From the NCBI RefSeq assembly GCF_002300555.2, contig NZ_NTHN02000053.1, positions 1 through 40,418 of the forward strand: a DNA stretch of 40,418 bases, read 5' to 3'. The DNA is from Alloyangia mangrovi (GTDB lineage Bacteria > Pseudomonadota > Alphaproteobacteria > Rhodobacterales > Rhodobacteraceae). Shown in pieces: positions 17,508 to 27,129 of this stretch. The first letter of the stretch is position 1. Every line of letters begins with the position of its first letter. Made by a program: the position numbers and the translations under genes. The notes below the pieces were generated by a model. That model ran no database searches, was not told the DNA's origin, and saw only the letters and a list, made by a program, of their open reading frames with translations.

Positions 17508-18731
17508 TTCTCCACGATATGCGCGTTGGAGCGCAGCTGCGACAGGTAGGCCTCGGACATCTGGTTGAGGCGCTGGTTGCGCAGCCCGATGGTCACCTGC
17601 TGGCGGTCGGCATCGGCGGTCACCGCCGGGGTGCGGTTGCACAGCATGAGCACCATCAGCGTCTGGCCGTTCGAGCGGGTGAGCGCGGTCGAAATCTCGC
17701 CCGGATCGAGCTTCGAGAGCTCGTAGGCCACGTCGGTCGGCAGCTCGGAGGGGGGGCAGGGACTGGCGCTGCAGCACTTCGGCGGGCTGGCCCTTGGCAA
17801 TGGCGTAGAGATCGTCGCAGCGGTCGACCTTGCTGGCCAGCACGCGGGCCTTGGCCAGCGTCTCGGGGGTGCGGCCACCGGCCATGTAGTAGGTGGCATA
17901 ATCGACCGAGGCGATCTCGGGCGCGGCGTAGCCCGACTCCTCGAGCTGGCGCATCTGGAAGAGCGCCACGGCGCCCTGGATCGGGATCGGCGCGGTGACT
18001 TCGCCCGGCGAGAGGCCGATCACCAGCGGCCGCAATACCGGCGGCAGCGCCGAAAGATCCTGCCAGGGCAGGCGGCCACCCTCGCCGCGGGTGGCGGTGG
18101 CGGAATATTCGCGCGCGGCGGCGGAGAACTCGGCGGTCGAACGGTAACGCGAGATGCGCTCGGCGAGGTTCTGCACCTGCGCCTCGGTGCCCGGACGGAT
18201 CGGGATGATGATCTCCGAGAGCAGCACGCGCACGTTGGAGCCGGTACCGCTGCCGGAGAGGGCGCGGTCGACCTCTTCGTCGCTGACGGTGGCACGGGCC
18301 TGGAAGCGCGCCTGAACCAGTTGGCGCCAGGCGAGGCCGGCCGTCACGAAATCGCGGAAGGTCTGCTCGTCGACGCCGTTCTGGCTCAGCACGCCGACGA
18401 ATTGCTCGAGGCTCAGGTTGCCGCGCTGCGCGAACTCGGCCATGCCGTCGGTGACTTCCGCGTCCGACGGATTGATGCCCGCGTCCTTCGCGGCCTGCAG
18501 CCGCAGGCGGTCGTCCACCAGCTGCTCGCGGGCGAGCTTGACCGGATCGGAGCCGGAGTTCAGCACCTCGATCATCCGCGCGCGCTGCTGGATCTCGTAG
18601 TTGGTGATCACCATCTCGTCGACAAGGATCGCGGGCGAGAAGAGCCCCTGCGCGGGCAGTGCCGCGGGGGCGAGCGCCAGGCCTGCGGCACAGATGACGG
18701 CGCGGAGGAAACGGGAGGGGATCACTTGCAT
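17504..18731 (-). CDS. surA: SurA-like periplasmic peptidylprolyl isomerase/chaperone, interrupted by a one-base frameshift
   Basis: Together the two frames give about 408 residues. A signal peptide (cleavage near ALPAQG) is followed by a SurA N-terminal helical domain (ILVDEMVITNYEIQQRARM onward) and a parvulin-type region around GEGGRLPWQDLSALPPVLRPLV and LSPGEVTAPIPIQG. SurA chaperones outer-membrane proteins, including LptD, across the periplasm. The break is in G7 at 17750-17756: with one base fewer the sequence reads SLPPSELPTDVAYELSKLDP and continues to the TGA at 17504. The start overlaps the end of lptD by 10 bases, and pdxA starts inside its stop codon, so the operon is tightly packed. 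Confidence 0.88.
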
Positions 18732-20890
18732 GTGCGTCGATACTCCTTGGCGCTTTCCGAGGTGCCGAAGCCAGTCAGCGCCACGGAGAGGCCGTAATCG
18801 GTGGACGGTTCCAGGTTGGTCGAGGACGCGTATTTGCGCGTCACCGAGAAGTCGACCTGGACGCATTCATTGCGGTATTGCAGGCCCATGCCCGCGCGGT
18901 CAAGCCGTTGATCGGCAAGGTCGTAGCGCCATTCCGCCGAGCTGGTCCAATTGGTGGCGAAACGGTAGCTGCCTTCGAGCGACCATTCGGACTGTGTCTC
19001 GTCGCGTTCTTCGGCGGCGTCCTGCACCAGGAAGAGGTAGGAGGCACCGAGATCGATCCAGTCGTTGGACCAGTCGACGCGCGCCTCGGCCTTGTTCAGA
19101 TCGCTGATCCCGGCGAGCAGCCCGCGCGCCGAGATGGTGAGCCCGGAATCATTGCTGAAGCCGGCAGCGACGAGCCAGTCCGACATCCGGCTGTCGAGGC
19201 CGGAGGACTGGCTGAAGTCCTCGTCCACCTCGTCCTGCCAGACCCGGCCAAGGGTCATCCCGGCGCGCCAGCCATCGGGTGCCTCGTGCAGCCAGCGCAG
19301 GCCGGCGGCAAGGGTCTGCCCGTGCTCGCGGCGGTCGGCGGCGGGGAAGCGCGAGAGCGCCAGCAGGTTCGCCTCGTCGAACTCGACCCGGGTGCTCTCG
19401 TCGGCGACGATATTGACCCGCGTGCCGCCCACCAGCCCGTATTGCATCACCGGCTCGAGCAGCGTGTGCCCGCCGCCCGCGTCGTGCCGGACCAGCGGCC
19501 AGCGCAGCTCGAGCGCGGTGCCGCCCATGACACGCGACACGTCGCTGTCCGAACTGCTGTCCTGCCGGTAGGCGTAGCGATCGAACCAGAGCTCGGAGGT
19601 CAGCCCGAAGCGCAGCCCGCCGTCCAGCGTCCAGCGCCGGCGCCAGCTCGCCTCGGCGGTGACCCGGGCCACGTCGCGCCCGTCGATGTCGTCCGAGGAG
19701 GTGCGGTAGTGCCCGTGCACCTCGGTGCCGAGCCGCAGCTCGCCGCCGAGCCGGCCACCGGGGAAGAAGCGCTTCTCGTAGGTGCCGTCGAGGATCCACG
19801 ACGGCAGCAGCGCGTCCTTTTCCGAGGCGCGCAGCGATTGGTAATGGGCCACCCCGAGCCGCAGCAGGTCGTCCGAGCGCGCCCGCGACAGTTCGATCGT
19901 GCTGTCGAGACGGTCGAGGTCGTCGTAGTCGTAATCGTTGAGATAGGCCTCGTCGCTGACCATCTTGAGGTCGAAGTCGAGCTGGAACTCGTTGCGCAGC
20001 CCGAAATTCCCCTCGGCGAAGAGGTAGCCACGGGTCTCGTCCGTGGTCAGCGTGTCACGGGTCAGCGCGCCGTTGAGCTCGACGTCGCCATTGACGAAGG
20101 CGCGGCGGTAGCGCGCCTCGAGCGTCTTGGTGACCGAGGAGATATAGGGCGTGAGCGTGACGTCCTGATGATCGCCGATCGGGATGAAGTAGGGGATCTT
20201 CACGCCGAAGCCGAGCAGGGTTGTCGTGCGGTACGACGGGATCAGGAAGCCGCGGGTCCGCTCGAGCGAGGGGTCGGGCAGGCGCAGGCTCGGCACCCAG
20301 AGGATCGGCACGTCGAGCACCCGCAGCTGCGCGCCCTCGAAGTAGATCTGCTGCGCCTCCTGGTCATGCACCACACGGTCGGCGCGGATCGACCAGAGCG
20401 GCACCTCGTTCTCGCCGCAGACCTGGCAGGAACTGACCGCGACGCGGCTGAGCTGGGTGAAGCGGCCCTCGGCCCGGCGCGCCTCGACGGCGGCGAGCTG
20501 GAGCTGTTCTTCCATGACCATGCGCGCGCCGGTGAGGATGCCGTTGCGCAGGCCCTCCTCCAGCTCGGCGCTCTCGGCCAGCAGCAGGTTGCCGGAGGCG
20601 TCGGTGATCCGCACCGGCCCCTCGATCTGCAGGGTTCCTGCCTTCTGGTCGTAAACGATCCGGCTCGCCGCGAGCCGCGTGCCATCCTGCAGCGCCTCGA
20701 CATTGCCCTGTGCGATCAGGCGGTTGCCATCTTCGACAAAGACCTCGTCGGCAACGAGGATCGCCGGGCCCTGGTCTTGTGCCGGGGTGGTCGTGGTGCT
20801 CGTCTGGGCGCGCAGCGGCAGGGGCAGCGCGGCGGTGAGCGGCAAGCTCAGGGCCAGCGCAGCCGCGAGCAGTCGGGTCTGGGGGGTCAT
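18722..20890 (-). CDS. lptD: LPS-assembly outer-membrane protein LptD
   Basis: This 722-residue protein has a signal peptide (cleavage near PLRAQ), an N-terminal OstA/LptA-like jellyroll domain (for example LVADEVFVEDGNRLIAQGNVEAL) and a long beta-barrel C-terminal domain with alternating aromatic strands. LptD, with the lipoprotein LptE, inserts lipopolysaccharide into the outer leaflet of the outer membrane. The conserved VPILWVPSLRLPDPS stretch at the domain junction is clear. ATG 20890 overlaps the lptG stop as ATGA; the longer frame to 20953 lies inside lptG and was rejected. Cysteines occur in SSCQVCGE and near the C-terminus and may form the disulfides needed for function. Confidence 0.95.
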   Translation of the reverse strand: MTPQTRLLAAALALSLPLTAALPLPLRAQTSTTTTPAQDQGPAILVADEVFVEDGNRLIAQGNVEALQDGTRLAASRIVYDQKAGTLQIEGPVRITDASGNLLLAESAELEEGLRNGILTGARMVMEEQLQLAAVEARRAEGRFTQLSRVAVSSCQVCGENEVPLWSIRADRVVHDQEAQQIYFEGAQLRVLDVPILWVPSLRLPDPSLERTRGFLIPSYRTTTLLGFGVKIPYFIPIGDHQDVTLTPYISSVTKTLEARYRRAFVNGDVELNGALTRDTLTTDETRGYLFAEGNFGLRNEFQLDFDLKMVSDEAYLNDYDYDDLDRLDSTIELSRARSDDLLRLGVAHYQSLRASEKDALLPSWILDGTYEKRFFPGGRLGGELRLGTEVHGHYRTSSDDIDGRDVARVTAEASWRRRWTLDGGLRFGLTSELWFDRYAYRQDSSSDSDVSRVMGGTALELRWPLVRHDAGGGHTLLEPVMQYGLVGGTRVNIVADESTRVEFDEANLLALSRFPAADRREHGQTLAAGLRWLHEAPDGWRAGMTLGRVWQDEVDEDFSQSSGLDSRMSDWLVAAGFSNDSGLTISARGLLAGISDLNKAEARVDWSNDWIDLGASYLFLVQDAAEERDETQSEWSLEGSYRFATNWTSSAEWRYDLADQRLDRAGMGLQYRNECVQVDFSVTRKYASSTNLEPSTDYGLSVALTGFGTSESAKEYRRTCK

Positions 20891-21981
20891 CCTTCCTCCA
20901 TCTGGAGCACCAGCCCGAGGGCCAGCAGAAGCGCGGCGACGGGCGGCACCCACGCGGCGAGCATCGGGTTGAGCTGGCCATTCTCGCCGAGGATCTGCGC
21001 GAAGTTCCGGACGTAGTAAAGCCCGAAGCCGAGCATCACCGCAGCCAGCACCGACAGGCCGGTGTTGGCCAGCCGCGCCGGCCGCATGGTGAAGCCCGCG
21101 GCGACGAGCACCATGGCCACGAGGAAGATCGGCTGGGCCAGCTCGGATTGCAGCCAGACGATGTGGCGGCGCGCCGAGAAGCCGGCCTCCTCGAGCCCAC
21201 GGATGAAGGCGGGAAGCTCCCAGATCGGGATCGCCGAGGGCTGGCCGAAGCGGTCGCGGATGCCGTCCTGCGTCAGGTTCGAGGGCAGACGCATCTCTTC
21301 GAAGGTCTGGGCGGATTGCTCGGGGTTGCCGTCATTGCCGAGAGGCCAGACCTTGGCCTTGCTCAGCACCCAGTCACCGGCCTCGAGCTCGGCGCGCTCG
21401 GCGATGATCCGCTGCTCGGGGCCGCCGCCGGGGGCGTAGCTGACGAAACTCACGTCGAAGAGCGTGGTGGCATCGGGGTTGGTGCGGCTGGCGCGGATGA
21501 CGGTCTGCGCGCCGTCGGTGCCCTGCCGCAGCCAGAGGCCCTCGGCACCGATCGACAGCACCGAGCCGCCATCGCTGTCCCATTCCTGCTCGAGGTCCGC
21601 GGCGCGCTTCGAGGTGGCGGCGACGATCGGATTGAGCATGCCCACCGCCAGCCCGGCGATCACCAGAGCCACGCCCACCGGCCCCATCAGCGCGGCAAGA
21701 CCCGAGCGGCCCGCGGCGCGGCTGACCACCAGCTCGGAACTGCGCGCCAGCGAAATGCACATCGAGATGGCGGCAAGGATCGTCACCAGCGGCAGGATCG
21801 AATAGGTGCCGCCAGGCAGGTTCAGCAGGGTCATGTGGACGACCTGCCCGAAGCTCACCTTCTCGCCGAACTTGCGCAGCTGCTCGACCAGATCGACGAG
21901 GAAGAAGAACAGCGCGAAGATCAGCGCGATGGCGAGGAAGAACCGCAGGAAGCGCCGGGCGAAGTAGAAATGCAGGATCAT
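20887..21981 (-). CDS. lptG: LPS export ABC transporter permease LptG
   Basis: This 364-residue YjgP/YjgQ-family permease has about six transmembrane segments, three at each end, around a periplasmic beta-jellyroll domain. The N-terminus (MILHFYFARRFLRFFLAIAL) and the RSSELVVSRAAGRS coupling segment are typical. With LptF and the ATPase LptB it extracts lipopolysaccharide from the inner membrane. It overlaps lptF by four bases on the left-going strand and lptD by four bases, indicating strict coupling. No LptB gene is in the window. Confidence 0.96.
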   Translation of the reverse strand: MILHFYFARRFLRFFLAIALIFALFFFLVDLVEQLRKFGEKVSFGQVVHMTLLNLPGGTYSILPLVTILAAISMCISLARSSELVVSRAAGRSGLAALMGPVGVALVIAGLAVGMLNPIVAATSKRAADLEQEWDSDGGSVLSIGAEGLWLRQGTDGAQTVIRASRTNPDATTLFDVSFVSYAPGGGPEQRIIAERAELEAGDWVLSKAKVWPLGNDGNPEQSAQTFEEMRLPSNLTQDGIRDRFGQPSAIPIWELPAFIRGLEEAGFSARRHIVWLQSELAQPIFLVAMVLVAAGFTMRPARLANTGLSVLAAVMLGFGLYYVRNFAQILGENGQLNPMLAAWVPPVAALLLALGLVLQMEEG

Positions 21982-23123
21982 GCCGCGGCTCCGGGAGCGG
22001 GGGATTTGCGCGCGGCCCGGCCCGGGCGACGCATGCGCGAGGCTTGCCAGAGCATGGCGCCGGTGATCGCGAAGCCGGTGAGGCTGGGCAGGTAGATCAG
22101 CGGCCAGAGCGCGCCATTGGCCCGCACCGGGGTCGAGACCGAGCTTTCGATGATCTTGATCAGCACCAGCAGGAAGATCGCGCCGATGATCTGCCGGGTG
22201 ACCCCGAAGCGCGAGAAGCTGCCGGTCATCAGCGCGGCGTAGCCGATCAGCGCGGCGACGACGCAGAGCAGCGGCTGCTCGAAGCGCATATGCGCCTCCT
22301 CGAGCACCTCGCCGACCGAGTCGTTGACCTCGATGGCCACGGCCTCGGTGTCGGTCAGCAGCTCGAGCGTATCGATCTGCCGGGCGCGACGGCCGGGGCG
22401 GCGGTCGGGGGTGATCAGGCTCGAGATATCGTAGGTCAGATCCTCAAAGGTCGTGGTCGACAGCGCCTTGTCCGAGCGGCGCAGGGTCTGGGCGGTGCCC
22501 TCGACCATCGTCAGCATCGTCGTGTCGGACTCGCTGCGCACGATATAGGCGGTGCGGGCGGTGTAGATCACCTCGCGGTCCTTCAGGCGGCGGTCCGACA
22601 GGAAGACGTCGCGCAGTTCGCCCTCGGGCGAGATCTCGCGGATGTAGAAGGTCACGCCCTTGGCCGGGTGCAGGAAGGTGCCCTCGTGCAGCAGCCGGGC
22701 CGAGACCGAGCCCGAGATCTCCGCCTCGCGCTCGCGCAGCTGGCCATAGGAGAGAGGCACCAGAACATGCGCCAGCACCGCCATCATCGCGCCGATGATC
22801 AGCCCGAAGACCAGCACAGGCCGGGCCAGACGCCATGGCGAATAGCCGGTGGCCTGCACCACGGTCAGCTCCGAATCGTTGCTCGAGCGGTTGATCACGT
22901 AGACCGAGGCGGCAAAGGCCGCGATGGGCAGCACGATGGCGATCACCGCGGGCAGGCTCAGCAGGGTGAATTCGATGAAGATGCGGCCGGAATGGCCGTC
23001 GGCGATCAGGTCGCCGAACAGGTTCACCGCGCGGTTCACCCAGTAGACCATCACCAGCACCAGCGAGAAAAACCCGAACAGGACCATGAGCTGCGACAGC
23101 ATGTATCTGTCGAATCTCTGCAC
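21978..23123 (-). CDS. lptF: LPS export ABC transporter permease LptF
   Basis: This 381-residue YjgP/YjgQ-family permease is the paralogue and partner of LptG. It has membrane segments at both ends and a periplasmic middle domain; the NDSELTVVQATGYS segment corresponds to the coupling helix. It is the first gene of the minus-strand operon, so the promoter must lie in the 143-base gap shared with the divergent pepA gene. Pairing lptF with the downstream genes lptG, lptD and surA places transport and assembly of lipopolysaccharide in one transcript. Confidence 0.96.
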   Translation of the reverse strand: MQRFDRYMLSQLMVLFGFFSLVLVMVYWVNRAVNLFGDLIADGHSGRIFIEFTLLSLPAVIAIVLPIAAFAASVYVINRSSNDSELTVVQATGYSPWRLARPVLVFGLIIGAMMAVLAHVLVPLSYGQLREREAEISGSVSARLLHEGTFLHPAKGVTFYIREISPEGELRDVFLSDRRLKDREVIYTARTAYIVRSESDTTMLTMVEGTAQTLRRSDKALSTTTFEDLTYDISSLITPDRRPGRRARQIDTLELLTDTEAVAIEVNDSVGEVLEEAHMRFEQPLLCVVAALIGYAALMTGSFSRFGVTRQIIGAIFLLVLIKIIESSVSTPVRANGALWPLIYLPSLTGFAITGAMLWQASRMRRPGRAARKSPAPGAAA

Positions 23124-23266
23124 TTCACTTCCCCCGGTTTTCCGTTGGCGACGACCCTAGACGATCGCTCTTCGCGGGAAAAGGTGCCTCTGGTCAAGCC
23201 GATTGCGGCGCTCTAGGAGTCTTGGACCGGACACAATGACGACAGACAAGCAGGGAAGGCGGGCGA

Positions 23267-24740
23267 ATGACCCAGTTGCGCACATTCGAATTTTCGGCGG
23301 TGGACCTCGACGGGCTGGCGGAGCGGCAGGGCAGGATTGTGCTGCTGGTCAACGCCGAAGGCCGGATGAGCCCCGGTGCGCGCCGGCTGAACCGCCTGAC
23401 CAAGGGCGCGCTGGCGCGGCTGCTCGAAGCGGAGCGTTGGGAAAAGGCCAAGGCGGGCGAGGTGATTTCGCTGGCCTATCCGGCCGGGCTCGCCGCCGAG
23501 GCGCTGGACGTGGTGAAACTCGAACGGCGTCCCTCGGTCGCCGAGGCGCGCAAGGCGGGCGCGGCGCTGGCCTCTGCCGCTGGCGGCAAGGCGCTGACGC
23601 TGGTCGGTGAGGGTACCGCGCGGCTGCCGCAGCTGGCGCTCGCGCTGGCGCTCCGCGGCCATGCGGTGATCAATCACAAGTCCGAGAGCGCCGAGACGCC
23701 CGAGCCGGCGACCATCCTCTGTGCCAAGCCCGAGGAGACCGGCACGGCCGCGGCCTCGCTGCTGGCGGTGGCCGAGGGTGTCGCCTTCACCCGGGACCTG
23801 GTGAGCGAGCCGGCCAACGTGCTGACCACCGAGGAATTTGCCGCGCGGCTCGAAGCGCTGACCGAGCTCGGGGTCGAGGTCGAGGTTCTCGAAGAGGACC
23901 GCATGGCGGAGCTTGGCATGAACGCGCTGCTGGCCGTGGGGCAGGGCTCTGCCGCGCCGTCGAAGATGGTGATCATGCGCTGGAAGGGCGCGACGGGCGA
24001 TCCCCTGGCGCTGGTCGGCAAGGGCGTGGTCTTCGACACCGGCGGCATCTCGCTGAAGCCGGGGCCGGGCATGGAAGACATGACCATGGACATGGGCGGT
24101 GCGGGCACCGTGGCGGGCGTGATGAAGGCGCTGGCGCTGCGCAAGGCGCCTGCGCATGTGGTAGGCCTTGTCGGCCTCGTCGAGAACATGCCCTCGGGCA
24201 CCGCGATGCGCCCCGGCGACATCGTGAAGTCGATGAAGGGCGACACGATCGAGATCCTCAATACCGACGCCGAGGGCCGGCTCGTGCTCTGCGACGTGCT
24301 CTGGTACGCGCAGGAGCACGTGAAGCCGGTCGCCATGGTCGATCTGGCCACGCTCACCGGTGCCTGCATCGTTGCGCTCGGCCATGAGAACGCTGCGGTC
24401 TTCTCCAACGAGGACGGCTTTGCCGAGGACTTCCTCAAGGCCGCCAGGACCGAGGGCGAGGGAGCCTGGCGCATGCCGCTGGCGCAGGCCTATGACGACA
24501 TGCTCAAATCGCCGCTGGCGGACATGAAGAACATCGGCGGGAGGCCCGCCGGCTCGATCACCGCGGCGCAGTTCCTCAAGCGGTTCGTCAAGGATGACAT
24601 GCCGTGGATCCACCTGGATATCGCCGGGGTGGCGAAACTGAAGTCCGCATCGCTGCTGGCGCCCGCCGGGGCGACCGGCTGGGGGGGTGCTGTCGCTCGA
24701 CCGAATGATCCGCGAGCGCTTCGAGCGCAAGGACGACTGA
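23267..24740 (+). CDS. pepA: Leucyl aminopeptidase (cytosol aminopeptidase, M17), interrupted by a one-base frameshift near the 3' end
   Basis: This M17 metallopeptidase would have 490 residues when repaired, the normal family length. Diagnostic motifs are [29 protein letters not shown] and the signature [12 protein letters not shown] with metal-binding aspartate and glutamate. It removes N-terminal residues from peptides in the cytoplasm and forms hexamers. In G7 at 24681-24687 one G is extra: with G6 the end reads [20 protein letters not shown] and stops at 24740. As given, the frame instead runs on to 24799 with an unrelated tail. Since the change removes only the last roughly 18 residues, the protein might be made anyway, but a sequencing error is the simpler reading. 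It is divergent from lptF and upstream of holC, the usual order. Confidence 0.93.
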
Positions 24741-24815
24741 GCCACGACTGCCGTTGCCCCGGGCGCCCTGCGCCCGGGCGCGAAACCTTGATCAGATGAC
24801 AGGAGGCTGACGCGC

Positions 24816-25274
24816 ATGGGTGTCGCGATGTTCTACCACCTGACCCAGCGGCCGGTCGAAGAGACCCTGTCGATGCTGCTGGAAAAATCTCTGGCCGCGG
24901 GGTGGCGCGTGGCGGTGCGCGGCGGCGATCCGCGACGGCTCGACTGGCTCGACGAGCGTCTCTGGCTGGGCCGGGACGATGGCTTCCTGCCGCATGGCCG
25001 CGCCGGAGGGCCGCATGACGCGCTGCAACCCGTGCTGCTGACCGACCGCGCCGAGATGCCCAACGGCGCCTCCTGCCTGATGGCGGTGGATGGCGCAGAG
25101 GTCTCGCCCGAGGAGGTGAGCGCGATGGAGCGGGTCTGCATCCTTTTCGACGGCATGGATCCGCAGGCGCTCGACGTGGCGCGGGGGCAGTGGCGGGCGC
25201 TCACCGGCGCCGGGGTGACCGCGCAATATTGGTCCGAGGAAAGCGGGCGCTGGGAAAAGAAAGCCGAGTCCTGA
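24816..25274 (+). CDS. holC: DNA polymerase III subunit chi
   Basis: This 152-residue protein is the chi subunit of the clamp loader, which links the replisome to single-strand DNA-binding protein. The N-terminal MFYHLTQRPVEETLSMLLEK, the WLDERLW motif and the following FLPHG segment are typical for alphaproteobacterial HolC. ATG 24816 has AGGAGG a few bases upstream; a second in-frame ATG at 24828 is closer to the usual N-terminus. Adjacent pepA is a common partner gene across proteobacteria. Transcription probably continues from pepA. Confidence 0.92.
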   Translation: MGVAMFYHLTQRPVEETLSMLLEKSLAAGWRVAVRGGDPRRLDWLDERLWLGRDDGFLPHGRAGGPHDALQPVLLTDRAEMPNGASCLMAVDGAEVSPEEVSAMERVCILFDGMDPQALDVARGQWRALTGAGVTAQYWSEESGRWEKKAES

Positions 25275-25823
25275 AAGCAGGGCTGTCACGAATTCGTCAC
25301 GTATATGGCGCAGTCGCAAATGGGTGACTCGCCTTTAGGGTGATCCCATTTGACATATGCGCTAATTTCCGCCCATTCTCGTATTTGAGGGATAAATTTT
25401 CAGCCCTCGGAAAAATGGCAAAAAAATAGAAAATTTCTTGAAAAATATGAGAACACTGTCGTCCCGCTTACACAGATCGGCAAAAAACCTCCTACACGGT
25501 GCCTGCACGCCCGACCGCTTCGAGTTGTTTCCCGGGGGCCGGTCGTGCCTTACACGGGAGTTCCCGTGTAGGGGTGAGGGTAACCGAGTAACGGCCATTC
25601 CAGCGTCCTTCTCCGCCGCGGCCAATGGACCGGAGCAGTCCGATCCAAATCGCGCCGGACGCGGCTCTGGGATGGTCATTTCTCGATTTCGACCCGCGCG
25701 GCGGATGTTTTCGCCGATGACCCGACGGATTTCCGCCAGTGAGCCCGCCTTGGCCGGTGCTCGCGACAGATTTACGCGTTTTGCCCTTGCGTCATCTGAG
25801 CAAGTGGCTATCGGACTGACTTC
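25275..25823. other. 549-base intergenic region with AT-rich start and conserved-looking hairpins; no supported gene
   Basis: The first roughly 200 bases (25290-25490) are unusually A+T rich for the window and include a TTGACATATG stretch at 25350-25360 that may be promoter DNA. The middle (25465-25575) contains three related strings, CTTACACAG, CCTACACGG and CTTACACGGG, and one string complementary to two of them. The last 250 bases have normal composition. A plus-strand frame of 129 codons (25438-25827) overlaps the next start codon but resembles nothing known to me. The region probably belongs to the long leader and promoter of the Crp/Fnr gene. Confidence 0.5.
25491..25572 (+). promoter_or_regulatory. 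Possible alternative hairpins in the leader of the Crp/Fnr gene
   Basis: TACACGGGA (25551-25559) and TCCCGTGTA (25562-25570) form a perfect nine-pair stem with a two-base loop as DNA palindrome. CCGTGTAGG (25564-25572) is also fully complementary to CCTACACGG at 25491-25499, giving a competing long-range stem. The intervening CGACCG and CGGTCG could pair inside it. Whether this acts as RNA structure, as a protein-binding palindrome or not at all cannot be decided from sequence alone. Confidence 0.4.
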
Positions 25824-26483
25824 ATGACAACTCCTATCGAATACGGGCCCTTGCTCGACTGTCCGCTGCTCGACGGCCTGAGCCGGGAGCAGAAGGATGC
25901 CCTGCTTTCCGAGTGCACGCTGCAGCGCTACGATGCGCCGACAGATATTCTGCGGCAGGGCGAGACGACGCCGGTCATGTACCTGATCCTGAAGGGCCGG
26001 GTGGAGGTGATCTACCTCGACAAGCAGGGCAATGCCGCGGTGTTGCACGTCGCCGGCCCCGGCGAGGTGCTGGGCGAGGTCGAAGGGCTGTCGGGCACCA
26101 CCTGCTCGTCAAGCTGCCGGACCCTGCCGGATGCGATCGTGCTGGCCTGCTCGTTCGAGCTGCTGCTCAAGCACATTCCGCCGGCGCTGCTGCTGCGCAA
26201 CTCCGCCGCGATCATGCAGACCCGGCTGACCCGCGACAACGAGCTTCGGGCCATCGCCCAGTTCTTCTCGGTCGAGGAGCGGCTGCGCATGTACCTTCAC
26301 CAGTTCACCACCGAGGCCAACCGCGAGGCCCGGCTGAGCCAGTCGTACCTCGCCTCGATGGTCGGCTGCTCGCGGCAGACGATCAACAAGCTGTTGGGCG
26401 ACCTGCGGCGCGACGGGGTGATCGAGATCCGCCGCGGCGCCATCGCGGTGCTCGACCGGGGCCGGCTGAAGATCGAGGTCTGA
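25824..26483 (+). CDS. Crp/Fnr family transcriptional regulator
   Basis: This 219-residue protein has an N-terminal cyclic-nucleotide-binding beta-barrel (about residues 10-120, with PVMYLILKGRVEVIYLDKQGN), a long dimerisation helix, and a C-terminal winged helix-turn-helix containing LASMVGCSRQTINKLLGDLRRDG as recognition region. It lacks the N-terminal cysteine cluster of Fnr and so is probably not a [4Fe-4S] oxygen sensor; the effector is unknown. The start is ATG 25824; no strong ribosome binding site precedes it. Its long upstream region suggests extensive own regulation. Confidence 0.9.
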   Translation: MTTPIEYGPLLDCPLLDGLSREQKDALLSECTLQRYDAPTDILRQGETTPVMYLILKGRVEVIYLDKQGNAAVLHVAGPGEVLGEVEGLSGTTCSSSCRTLPDAIVLACSFELLLKHIPPALLLRNSAAIMQTRLTRDNELRAIAQFFSVEERLRMYLHQFTTEANREARLSQSYLASMVGCSRQTINKLLGDLRRDGVIEIRRGAIAVLDRGRLKIEV

Positions 26484-26486
26484 GGC

Positions 26487-27071
26487 TCAGCGCCGCTCCA
26501 GCACCATCGTGCCACCCGAGATCTCGAGCCGGTCGAAGCGCTGCAGGTAACTCATGCCGAGCAGCGAGTTGTCCATCTCGCCACCGTTGACGAAGGCGGG
26601 CAGGTTGCGGTCCTCGAATCGCCCCAGCGTGACCGTCCCGAGCCGCACCGGCGCGGTCTCGACCGCGCCATTTGCGGTGCGGGCGCTGGAGTGGAAGGCA
26701 AGGTCTTCGGCGGCGATGCCGATGCGCTCGGCGTCCTGCCGGGTCAGCACCACGCCGCTGGCGCCGGTGTCGACCACGAAGCGCACCGGCGTGTCGTTGA
26801 TCTGCAGCGTCATGTAGTAATGCCCGTCCGGCGCGCGCGGCAGCTCGATCCGGCCGGCTTCGGCAAAGACCGACTGCTGCGGGCTCACCGTGTGGCGGAT
26901 GTCGTCCCAGAGGCCGACGGCGGCGATCACCGCGAGGAAGATCAGCCCCCAGGCGGCAAGCTGCTGCAGTTTCTGCGCCATCCGGCCCCGCTGTTGCATG
27001 AACATCCAGATCACCAGCGCCGCCAGCAGCAGGCCGAGATACCCCAACCGGCCAATATCGATTTCAGACAA
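26487..27071 (-). CDS. Membrane-anchored retropepsin-like aspartic protease (TIGR02281 type)
   Basis: This 194-residue protein has two N-terminal hydrophobic segments (about residues 8-24 and 39-55), then a single-domain aspartic protease fold with the active-site motif VVDTGASGVVLTR and the GMSYLQRFDRLEISGG element near the end. It would act on the periplasmic side of the membrane; the substrates are unknown. The chosen start is TTG 27071 because AAGGGGGG lies eight bases upstream and the length then agrees with the family. The ATG at 27113 would add an unlikely leader. It is convergent with the Crp/Fnr gene, with only three bases between the stops. Confidence 0.85.
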   Translation of the reverse strand: MSEIDIGRLGYLGLLLAALVIWMFMQQRGRMAQKLQQLAAWGLIFLAVIAAVGLWDDIRHTVSPQQSVFAEAGRIELPRAPDGHYYMTLQINDTPVRFVVDTGASGVVLTRQDAERIGIAAEDLAFHSSARTANGAVETAPVRLGTVTLGRFEDRNLPAFVNGGEMDNSLLGMSYLQRFDRLEISGGTMVLERR

Positions 27072-27129
27072 ATGCGTGCCCCCCTTGCTCGGAAAGCAAT
27101 GTAGGCGCTGCACCCGCGTTCTGCGAGTC

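Noticed and set aside
18878-21016. 712-codon plus-strand frame opposite lptD
   Set aside because: Low-complexity arginine/glycine/alanine-rich translation typical of antisense frames in high-GC DNA. LptD on the other strand explains the region.
25438-25827. Plus-strand frame of 129 codons whose stop overlaps the start of the Crp/Fnr gene
   Set aside because: No ribosome binding site, no recognisable domain, and it runs across AT-rich and hairpin-rich DNA with no sign of coding codon use. An overlap of this type can arise by chance.
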